Shown here piece after piece: positions 1 through 5,172 of a stretch of 10,267 bases of DNA. Origin of the DNA: CAVPEW01 sp050247895 (GTDB lineage Bacteria > Actinomycetota > Acidimicrobiia > Acidimicrobiales > VFJN01); NCBI GenBank assembly GCA_050247895.1, contig JBFWTJ010000130.1, positions 1-10,267 of the forward strand. The letters are read 5' to 3'. The notes under the pieces were generated by a model. The model saw nothing but the letters and a program-made list of their open reading frames with translations, made no database searches and was not told the origin of the DNA. Made by a program: the position numbers and the translations under genes. The first letter of the stretch is position 1. Each line of letters starts with the position of its first letter.

Positions 1-610
1 AGGAGAGGTCCTCGAGCTGCTGCTTGACCTCCTGCATGCCCAGCCGGTGGGCCAGGGGCGCGTAGATGTCGAGCGTCTCCTGCGCGGTGCGGACCTGCTT
101 CCAGGCCGGCATGGCGGCCAGGGTCCGCATGTTGTGGAGCCGGTCGGAGAGCTTGATGATCAGGACCCGCAGGTCCTTGGCCATGGCCACGAGCATCTTG
201 CGCATCGTGGCCGCCTGCTGGGCCTCCTTGGTCTGGAACTGGACCCGGTCCAGCTTGGTGACCCCGTCGACGATGGCGGCCACGTCGGCGCCGAAGTCGT
301 GCTCCAGCTCGGCCAGGGTGACCCCGGTGTCCTCCACCGCGTCGTGGAGCAGGGCGGCGGCCACGGTCACGTCGTCGAGGCCGAGCTCGGCCACGATCCG
401 GGCCACGGCCAGCGGGTGCTGGATGTAGGCCTCGCCCGAGGCACGGGTCTGGTGGCGGTGGGCCGACGCGGCCCGCAGGTAGGCCTCGTTGATGAGGTTC
501 ACCGGCGCCTTGGGGTGCCGGGCCCGGTAGGCGGCGACCAGGGGGGCGACCTCGTCCGACGGCGGGCGCTCGTTGCGCCGCCACGGCAGGACCCGATCGA
601 CCGTGGGCAC
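1..610 (-). CDS. rel: Rel/SpoT-family (p)ppGpp synthetase/hydrolase, N-terminal part (3' end outside window)
   Basis: Bifunctional stringent-response enzyme that makes and degrades the alarmone (p)ppGpp. Only the first 203 residues are present; the family is usually over 700 residues, so the synthetase, TGS and ACT regions lie beyond the left edge. What is visible is the HD hydrolase domain: H53, the H89-D90 pair in LLHDAVEDT (residues 87-95, with E93/D94), and KLSDRLHNMRT (153-163, D156 and N160). These match the metal-binding and catalytic residues of active Rel hydrolases, so hydrolysis should be functional. The region ending IYAPLAHRLGM (182-192) is the conserved end of the HD domain. The GTG start at 610 is chosen because AGGAGG lies 6 nt upstream and conservation begins soon after. 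It follows secD-secF on the same strand, as in many actinobacteria. A 138-bp gap and its own candidate promoter suggest at least partly independent transcription. Confidence 0.95.
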   Translation of the reverse strand, partial: MPTVDRVLPWRRNERPPSDEVAPLVAAYRARHPKAPVNLINEAYLRAASAHRHQTRASGEAYIQHPLAVARIVAELGLDDVTVAAALLHDAVEDTGVTLAELEHDFGADVAAIVDGVTKLDRVQFQTKEAQQAATMRKMLVAMAKDLRVLIIKLSDRLHNMRTLAAMPAWKQVRTAQETLDIYAPLAHRLGMQEVKQQLEDLS

Positions 611-616
611 GGCGCG

Positions 617-622
617 CCTCCT
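617..622 (-). promoter_or_regulatory. Ribosome binding site of rel
   Basis: The minus strand reads AGGAGG, a perfect anti-Shine-Dalgarno match, 6 nt before the GTG codon at 610. It fixes the rel start and is the strongest ribosome binding site in the window. Confidence 0.85.
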
Positions 623-647
623 GTCAGCCGAGGTGGTTGAGGATGAC

Positions 648-676
648 ATTCTCGCCCATCGGGCGCCCGGTCCCAA
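648..676 (-). promoter_or_regulatory. Candidate promoter of rel
   Basis: On the minus strand TTGGGA (676-671) and GAGAAT (653-648) are separated by 17 bp. Each matches 4 of 6 positions of the housekeeping sigma consensus, and this is a relatively AT-richer patch in a very GC-rich gap. Transcription would start near 641, giving a leader of about 30 nt that contains the AGGAGG site. It is placed sensibly after the hairpin behind secF. No experimental support; moderate to low confidence. Confidence 0.4.
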
Positions 677-703
677 CCACACCCCGCCGCGGCGCCCTCG
701 GCA

Positions 704-728
704 GTCCCGCACCGGAGCGGTCCGGGAC
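704..728 (-). terminator. Hairpin downstream of secF, possible terminator
   Basis: On the minus strand GTCCCG (728-723) pairs with CGGGAC (709-704), and inside it ACCG pairs with CGGT around a CTC loop, with one G/G mismatch between the two helices. It begins 21 bp after the secF stop codon. No T tract follows, so it is not a classic intrinsic terminator, but U-less hairpins at operon ends are common in GC-rich actinobacteria. It could equally be a 3'-end stabilising structure. Confidence 0.45.
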
Positions 729-748
729 GGGGCGGCGGCCGCCCAGGG

Positions 749-1864
749 CTACCGGCGCCGGCCCTTCTTGCGGGGTCGGGGCGGGATGACCCGGCCCGAC
801 AGCTCGGGCAGCACGCCCGTGGCGTCGCCCCCCGCCGCGACGGTGCCGACCGCGGAGCCGACCACCGGCGAGGGTCCGCCCTGGCGGGCCTCGAGGCGCC
901 GGGCCAGGTCGCGGTAGCGGGGTTCGCGCTCCTTGAGCACGGCGAGCATCGGGCTGGCGATGAAGATCGACGAGTAGGCGCCCGCGGCCAGGCCGATGAG
1001 CAGGGCCAGGGCGAACTCCTGGAGGGTGGTCGCCCCCATCACGAACGATCCCAGGATCAGCAGCGAGGCCACCGGCAGCAGGGCGGTGATCGAGGTGTTC
1101 AACGAGCGCATGAGCACCTGGTTGAGGGAGAGGTTGACCATCCCGGCGTAGGACAGGCCCGACGAGGTGCCGACCAGGCGCGTGTTCTCGTCGACCTTGT
1201 CGAACACGACGATGCCGTCGTAGATCGAGAAGCCCAGGATGGTCAGCACGGCGATGACCGTGGCCGGGGTCACCTCGAAGCCGCAGATCGAGTACACGCC
1301 GACGGTCACGAGGATGTCGTGGACCAGCGCGGCGAGCGTGGGGAGGGCCATCTTCCACTCGAACCGGAACGAGATGTAGATCGTGATGGCGATCAGGAAC
1401 AGGATCAGGGCCCGCAGGGCCTTCTTGGAGATCTCGGCGCCCCACGACGGCCCGACCGAGTTGAGGCTGACGTCCTCGAAGGTGGAGCCGGTGACCTCGG
1501 CCAGCCGGGCGCTGACCTGCTGGGCCGTGTCGTTGTCGACGGGGGCCGCCTTGACCCTCAGCACCCGCACGCCGTCGGCCTCGAGCTCCTGCACGGTGAC
1601 GTTGTCGAGGCCCTGGCCCTCGGCGTCGGCCTGGACGTCGGCCACGGTGGCGTCGCCGGCGGGGACCTCCCACACCACGCCACCCTCGAAGTCGATGCCC
1701 AGGTTGAGGCCCCGGACCCCCAGCGAGATCAGCCCGACGACGATCACCACGCCCGAGATCGCCACCCACCGACGGAAGGGACCGACGAAGTCGATGTTGG
1801 TCTCGCCGTGGTACAGGCGGTACCAGATCGAGCGCTTCGTCACCACGGGCCCACCGACGCTCAC
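749..1864 (-). CDS. secF: Protein translocase subunit SecF
   Basis: SecF is the partner of SecD; the complex sits in the cytoplasmic membrane and uses the proton gradient to help the SecYEG/SecA machinery complete protein export. The 371-residue product shows TM1 (about 33-50), the SecF signature GIDFEGG (56-62), an extracytoplasmic domain (about 63-145), and five further membrane segments from about 150 to 309. It carries VHDIL (181-185) and GFSIYDGIVVFDKVDEN (211-227), whose D216 corresponds to the conserved TM4 aspartate implicated in proton movement. SLNTSIT (254-260) is another family motif. The tail is long and ends in a basic run RPRKKGRRR. The GTG start at 1864 overlaps the secD stop (GTGA) and has GGAGG 6 nt upstream inside secD, so translation is coupled to secD. 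In-frame GTGs 6 and 7 codons later are weaker alternatives. Confidence 0.96.
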   Translation of the reverse strand: MSVGGPVVTKRSIWYRLYHGETNIDFVGPFRRWVAISGVVIVVGLISLGVRGLNLGIDFEGGVVWEVPAGDATVADVQADAEGQGLDNVTVQELEADGVRVLRVKAAPVDNDTAQQVSARLAEVTGSTFEDVSLNSVGPSWGAEISKKALRALILFLIAITIYISFRFEWKMALPTLAALVHDILVTVGVYSICGFEVTPATVIAVLTILGFSIYDGIVVFDKVDENTRLVGTSSGLSYAGMVNLSLNQVLMRSLNTSITALLPVASLLILGSFVMGATTLQEFALALLIGLAAGAYSSIFIASPMLAVLKEREPRYRDLARRLEARQGGPSPVVGSAVGTVAAGGDATGVLPELSGRVIPPRPRKKGRRR

Positions 1865-3504
1865 GAGGCACCTCCGGTCGCCGTCGCCGTCACCGGTGCG
1901 GCATCGGGCCGGGCCAGGCCCCGGGCCACGCCGACGAAGCGGGCCTCGGTGAACAGCCGGTTGCCGGCCAGCATCGCCACCAGCGGACGGGTGAAGAACC
2001 AGGTCACCGCCACGTCGAGGATCGTGGCCAGGCCGAGGAAGAAGGCGAAGCCCCGCACCGGGCCGACGGTGAGCCAGTAGAGGAGGAAGGCGCCGATGAA
2101 GCTGGTCACGTTGGCGGCCAGCACCGTGCGGAAGGCCCGGGCGAAGGCCCGGTCCACCGCGGCCGGGTTCAGCGAGCGGCCCAGCTTCACGTCGTCCTTG
2201 ATCCGCTCGAAGAACACCACGTAGCTGTCCACGGTGACGCCGATGGACACGACCAGGCCGGTGACGCCCGACAGCGAGAGCGCGAGGCCCTGGGTCTCGC
2301 CCAACCAGGCGACCAGGGCCCAGTTCAGCGCAGCCCACACCGCGGTGCCGAGCACCACCACGATGCCCAGGGCCCGGTAGTAGAGGAGCATGTAGACGAA
2401 GACCAGGCCCAACCCGACCAGGCCGGCGACCAGCCCGGCCCGCAGCGAGTCCTCGCCCAGGGTGGCCGACACCGTCTGGACCGTCTGGGGCTCGAGCTCG
2501 ATGGGCAGCGAGCCGTAGCGCAGCACCAGGGCCAGGTCCTTGGCCTCGGACTCCCGGAAGGCGCCGCTGATCTGGATCTCGTCCCGGGAGAACGACGGCT
2601 GCTGGATCTGGGGCGCCGACACGACGTTCGAGTCGAGCACGATGGCCAGGGACCGGCTCGGGCACTCGGCCGAGCCCACGTAGCAGCTGGCTGCCGCGGC
2701 GTTGAACTGCTCGATGCCCGACCCGCCCCGCACGGTGAGGGCCACGACCCACTCGCCGGTGGGCAGGAGCTCGGCCCGGGCGGTCTCGACGATCTCGCCC
2801 GTGGCCATGGCCGGACCGAGCTGGTACGTGGCCCGCACCTCGCCGTCGACGGTCTCGGTGAGCACGACCGGCTGGTCGGCCACGTCGTCCTCGCGTGGGG
2901 TGACCTCGAAGCCCGTCGACGGGGCGGTGGTGGTGGTCGTGGTGGCCTCGGCCGTCGTGGTCGTGGTCGTCTCGTCGGGCGCCGGGGTCGTGGTCGTGGA
3001 CGGGTCCTGCTGGCCCCGGAAGCCCTGGACGCTCGAGGTCGTCGCGTCGGCCTCGGTCGTGGTGGTCGCCGCGTCCGCCGCGGTGGTCGAGGTCGTCGAG
3101 GCGGTCGTGGTCGTGGTCGACGCGACCAGGTCCTCGATCGAACCCGGGATCATGCTCAGCACCGGCCGGAAGCGCAGCTCGGCCGTGTCCCCGACCAGCT
3201 CGAGGGCCCGCTGCTGGTTGTCGACGCCCGGGAGCTGCACGACGATGGCGTTCCCCTGGCGGGTGATCTCGGGCTCGGCCACCCCCAGGGCGTCGACCCG
3301 GTCCCGGATGATCTCGATCGACTGGGACAGGGCGGCGGTGTTGGCCTCCTCGGTCGGCTGGAGCACGACCGACACGCCGCCCTGCAGGTCCAGGCCGAGC
3401 ACGGGCTGCCAGTCCCGCACCAGCGCCAGCACGAGCAGCCCGAGCGAGACCGCCACGATGAAGACCAGGGGGAGGCCGCGCCGGCCACGACGGGTCGCCA
3501 TCAC
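1861..3504 (-). CDS. secD: Protein translocase subunit SecD with Thr-rich insertion
   Basis: Larger subunit of the SecDF proton-driven export accessory complex in the cytoplasmic membrane. Residues (547 from the GTG) show a basic N-terminus, TM1 (about 12-29), the SecD signature LGLDLQGG (36-43), and the first periplasmic-domain module with IEIIRDRVDALGV (63-75). Then comes a Thr/Ala/Ser-rich linker (about 128-197), the rest of the extracytoplasmic domain (about 198-345), and five membrane segments (about 353-515). The conserved TM4 aspartate is D426 in VTVDSYVVFFERIKDD (423-438). C274 and C281 lie in the extracytoplasmic part. The start is ambiguous between GTG at 3504 and ATG at 3501; neither has a clear Shine-Dalgarno site, and the ATG overlaps the stop of a candidate leader ORF. 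secF follows with overlapping codons. YajC, often encoded just before secD, is not present here. Confidence 0.96.
   Translation of the reverse strand: MMATRRGRRGLPLVFIVAVSLGLLVLALVRDWQPVLGLDLQGGVSVVLQPTEEANTAALSQSIEIIRDRVDALGVAEPEITRQGNAIVVQLPGVDNQQRALELVGDTAELRFRPVLSMIPGSIEDLVASTTTTTASTTSTTAADAATTTTEADATTSSVQGFRGQQDPSTTTTPAPDETTTTTTAEATTTTTTAPSTGFEVTPREDDVADQPVVLTETVDGEVRATYQLGPAMATGEIVETARAELLPTGEWVVALTVRGGSGIEQFNAAAASCYVGSAECPSRSLAIVLDSNVVSAPQIQQPSFSRDEIQISGAFRESEAKDLALVLRYGSLPIELEPQTVQTVSATLGEDSLRAGLVAGLVGLGLVFVYMLLYYRALGIVVVLGTAVWAALNWALVAWLGETQGLALSLSGVTGLVVSIGVTVDSYVVFFERIKDDVKLGRSLNPAAVDRAFARAFRTVLAANVTSFIGAFLLYWLTVGPVRGFAFFLGLATILDVAVTWFFTRPLVAMLAGNRLFTEARFVGVARGLARPDAAPVTATATGGAS
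1871..1875 (-). promoter_or_regulatory. Ribosome binding site of secF inside the secD 3' end
   Basis: GGAGG on the minus strand, 6 nt before the GTG at 1864, lies within the last codons of secD. Together with the GTGA stop/start overlap it indicates translational coupling and decides the secF start. Confidence 0.8.
2914..3123 (-). repeat. Low-complexity Thr-codon tract within secD
   Basis: About 210 bp of imperfect triplet repetition (on the plus strand GTGGTCGTGGTC-like) encodes the Thr-rich segment, residues 128-197, with several runs of 4 to 7 Thr. It mixes ACC and ACG codons and keeps the reading frame, so it is a coding repeat and not a satellite. It contains two less repetitive islands, one around GFRGQQDP (161-168) and one around APDE (175-178). 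Such tracts are prone to length change by slippage. Confidence 0.85.
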
Positions 3505-3629
3505 GGGAGCGCGGAGGTCGGGCCGTCACCCGAGCGCGGGGCACCCGGGACGCCCGGCCGCGGGCGACCACGGTGCGGGAGGCGCTGAGCGCCCGGCCCG
3601 CCGGGGATGGGGGATGCGATGTGGCCCAC
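3501..3629 (-). CDS. Candidate 42-codon leader ORF coupled to secD
   Basis: On the minus strand a GTG at 3629 preceded by GGAG with 5-nt spacing (3638-3635) opens a 42-codon frame. Its TGA (3503-3501) shares its A with the secD ATG (TGATG). The predicted peptide is rich in Pro, Gly and Arg (for example RPRPGVPGAPRSG, residues 22-34) and has no hydrophobic segment. The arrangement would supply ribosomes to secD, which lacks its own clear Shine-Dalgarno site. Translation of this ORF would cross the hairpin at 3575-3601. Against it: the sequence is so GC-rich that stop-free frames are common by chance, and the peptide resembles no family I know. It lacks the export signal expected of a SecM- or VemP-like monitor. 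Treat as a hypothesis. Confidence 0.3.
   Translation of the reverse strand: MGHIASPIPGGPGAQRLPHRGRPRPGVPGAPRSGDGPTSALP
3575..3601 (-). promoter_or_regulatory. Strong hairpin in the secD upstream region
   Basis: GCGGG and CCCGC form an outer helix and GGCGC and GCGCC an inner one around a 3-nt loop, with a small asymmetric bulge (1 nt against 3 nt). It lies about 70 nt upstream of the secD start and about 110 nt past the nitroreductase stop. It could end the upstream transcript or, if the promoter at 3662-3690 is used, fold in the secDF mRNA leader. No T tract follows on the minus strand. Confidence 0.4.
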
Positions 3630-3661
3630 GACAGCTCCGGTTCGGCGATGGGGCGCCGGGC

Positions 3662-3690
3662 ACGCTAACCGACCGCGTCGGGGGCGCGAC
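3662..3690 (-). promoter_or_regulatory. Candidate promoter of secD-secF
   Basis: The minus strand has TAGCGT (3667-3662), fitting the actinobacterial TANNNT -10 pattern, in one of the few A/T-containing spots of the gap. The hexamer 17 bp upstream, GTCGCG (3690-3685), is a poor -35. Transcription would start near 3655, giving a leader of about 150 nt that contains the hairpin and the candidate leader ORF. Low confidence because the -35 is weak. Confidence 0.35.
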
Positions 3691-3712
3691 ACACCCGCGC
3701 AAGATGTGCGGA

Positions 3713-4333
3713 TCATCCCCCCCAACGTCCCCGGTGCAGCACCTCGCCGACCGGTCGGCGCCCCCGACGGGCCGAGGACGCCACCCGGTCCGGCGCCGGG
3801 TGCCCCAGCGCCACCACGCCGACGCCCCGCCATCCCGACGGCACCCCGAGCGCGGCCAGCACCGGCACCTCGTGGTCGAACAGGCCGAAGAAGCACGCGC
3901 CGAGGCCGGCCTCGACCGCGCCGAGCAGCAGGTTCTCCACCGCCATCCCCGCGTCCACCCACCAGAACGGCACCGGCCAGTCGGCCTCGCCGCCCCCGAG
4001 GCCCGCGGCCGCCTTGTCGGGCTCGGCGTAGCGCTCGGGCCAGGCACCCGGGCGGACCAGGCACACGACCAGGGCCGGCGCGTCCACCAGCCCCGGCCAC
4101 GGGAACCCGGCCCGGGCCGGCCGCGGCAGCGCCAGGTCCCAGTACCGGGCCGTCTCGGGCCCGTGGAGCGCCACGAAGGCCCAGCCCTGGCTGTTGCCGG
4201 CGGAGGGCGCACGGCGAGCCAGGTCCACGAGGTGCTCGACGGCGGCCGGGGCGACGGGCTCGCCGGTGAAGGCCCGGACCATCCGCCGGCCGCGCACGGC
4301 AGCGGTGACGCCGGTGGGGACGGCCTCAGCCAC
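3713..4333 (-). CDS. Nitroreductase-family FMN-dependent oxidoreductase
   Basis: Cytoplasmic flavoprotein of the nitroreductase fold, probably a homodimer that uses FMN and NAD(P)H. The true substrate cannot be told from sequence; family members reduce nitro compounds, quinones or enones, or modify flavins. Family signs in the 206 residues are RRMVRAF (16-22) and RRAPSAGNSQGW (40-51), the typical FMN-binding Arg and Ser/Asn region. Next is VDAGMAVENLLLGAVEAGLG (126-145), the central helix that packs at the dimer interface. FFGLFDHEVPVLAALGVP (148-165) and VVALGHP (173-179) follow, and a C-terminal RRPVGEVLHRGRW (192-204) resembles the usual tail. The start is taken as GTG at 4333, 30 bp after the preceding gene, with no strong ribosome binding site. 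An ATG at residue 18 would cut into the FMN motif. The close spacing suggests co-transcription with the upstream gene. Confidence 0.85.
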   Translation of the reverse strand: MAEAVPTGVTAAVRGRRMVRAFTGEPVAPAAVEHLVDLARRAPSAGNSQGWAFVALHGPETARYWDLALPRPARAGFPWPGLVDAPALVVCLVRPGAWPERYAEPDKAAAGLGGGEADWPVPFWWVDAGMAVENLLLGAVEAGLGACFFGLFDHEVPVLAALGVPSGWRGVGVVALGHPAPDRVASSARRGRRPVGEVLHRGRWGG

Positions 4334-4363
4334 GCCGGCGGCACCCGTGGCCGCGGCGGCCGG

Positions 4364-5032
4364 TCACAGGAGCTTGGCGAGGTCCTCGGCCATGGCCCAG
4401 CCGAAGGCGATCAGCGAATCGCCCCGCTTGGCCTCGATCCCGGCGAAGAACGCCGCCACGCCCGGGTCGATCGACTCCGGACGCGTCGACTCGTGGTCGA
4501 ACACGCTGGGCGGGGTGCCGTCGCCGGTGGCGACGAAGGCCCGGTCGTCGTAGGCGCTGGCCTCGATGCCGAAGCGCTTGGCCAGCCGCCGGCCCCAGGC
4601 CCGCTCCTCGCCCGACGCCTTGTGGTCGGGCCGGGGGACGATGTCGTTGAGCGCCTTGAAGGCCTCGAAGCCACCCGGGTCGGCGAAGCGCGTGCCGACG
4701 AGCACGTCCTCGTCGGGGAAGGCGAGCACGGCACGGCGCAGCTCGTCCTGGATGATCGCCCGGAGGACCGTGTCCCGCTTGGACGAGCGACGGACCGCGG
4801 CGAGCCCGATCAGCACCGAGGGCGTGCCACCGATCCGCTCCAGGGTGGAGAAGGCGAAGCCCTTCAGCCGGTCGTTCTCGCGAGCCTGGGTGACCAGGAC
4901 CCAGTTCTCGGCCTGCTTCGAGAGGTGCCCGATGCCGTGGGCGACGGGCCCGTCGGCGCACAGCTCGGCCATCTCGGCCAGCTCGGCATCACCCAGCGCA
5001 GTGCAGTCCTTCGTCTCGACCAGGATCGACAT
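4364..5032 (-). CDS. Uncharacterised protein, possibly GNAT-like fold
   Basis: A 222-residue soluble protein with no signal peptide or membrane segment. I do not recognise its family with certainty. The layout recalls GNAT acetyltransferases: an N-terminal helix region (14-30), strands around NWVLVTQ (43-49) and LKGFAFSTLERI (56-67), SVLIGLAAVRRSSKRDTVLRAI in two parts (72-93) where a GNAT would have strand 4 and the acetyl-CoA loop, a helix (94-103), then DVLVGTRFADPGGFEAFKAL (109-128) resembling strand 5 and helix 4. The usual Q/R-x-x-G-x-G/A loop is replaced by RRSSKRD (81-87), so cofactor binding is doubtful. The C-terminal 70 residues are an extension. The start at 5032 (ATG) is favoured because coding character begins there; a GGGGG lies about 12 nt upstream. 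It precedes the nitroreductase by 30 bp, probably in one operon. Confidence 0.8.
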   Translation of the reverse strand: MSILVETKDCTALGDAELAEMAELCADGPVAHGIGHLSKQAENWVLVTQARENDRLKGFAFSTLERIGGTPSVLIGLAAVRRSSKRDTVLRAIIQDELRRAVLAFPDEDVLVGTRFADPGGFEAFKALNDIVPRPDHKASGEERAWGRRLAKRFGIEASAYDDRAFVATGDGTPPSVFDHESTRPESIDPGVAAFFAGIEAKRGDSLIAFGWAMAEDLAKLL

Positions 5033-5172
5033 GTCGCTGCTGTGCCCCCGATGGCTCGCGGATACGTCCCTCCAGTCCAGTCGCGACCGGTGGTCGCCCG
5101 CAACTCCGTTGGTGGTCGCGGAGCGCGAATTGTCCTGCTCAGGGACCTGTGGAGGGGAGATCCGCCCCCGCC
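5033..5172. other. 140-bp gap after dnaE with small repeats and weak hairpins
   Basis: The gap holds an inverted repeat GCGACC-GGT-GGTCGC (5083-5097), a direct copy of GGTGGTCGC at 5089-5097 and 5111-5119 (22 bp apart, about two helical turns), and a short hairpin TCGCG-GAG-CGCGA (5116-5128). The hairpin might contribute to dnaE termination, but no T tract follows on the minus strand. No small gene is convincing here. Confidence 0.5.
5059..5087 (-). promoter_or_regulatory. Weak candidate promoter of the 4364-5032 gene
   Basis: Minus-strand TATCCG (5064-5059) lies 17 bp after GTCGCG (5087-5082), the same poor -35 hexamer and spacing as in the secD candidate. The start point would be near 5052, about 20 nt before the ATG. 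The -35 lies within an inverted repeat at 5083-5097. Supported only by position and pattern. Confidence 0.25.

Noticed and set aside
624..659. 11-codon ORF just before rel (MGENVILNHLG) as a leader peptide
   Set aside because: It overlaps the candidate -10 box of rel and has no convincing ribosome site; a promoter explains the AT-richer patch better.
2914..3123. Repetitive triplet tract as a CRISPR or satellite array
   Set aside because: It lies within secD, keeps frame and encodes a Thr-rich linker; there are no regular repeat and spacer units.
749..3571. A single 940-codon minus-strand frame spanning secD and secF
   Set aside because: Its C-terminal 371 codons are SecF, but the front part is an out-of-frame reading of secD (Arg/Gly/Pro-rich). 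The real SecF begins at the GTG at 1864 with its own ribosome site.
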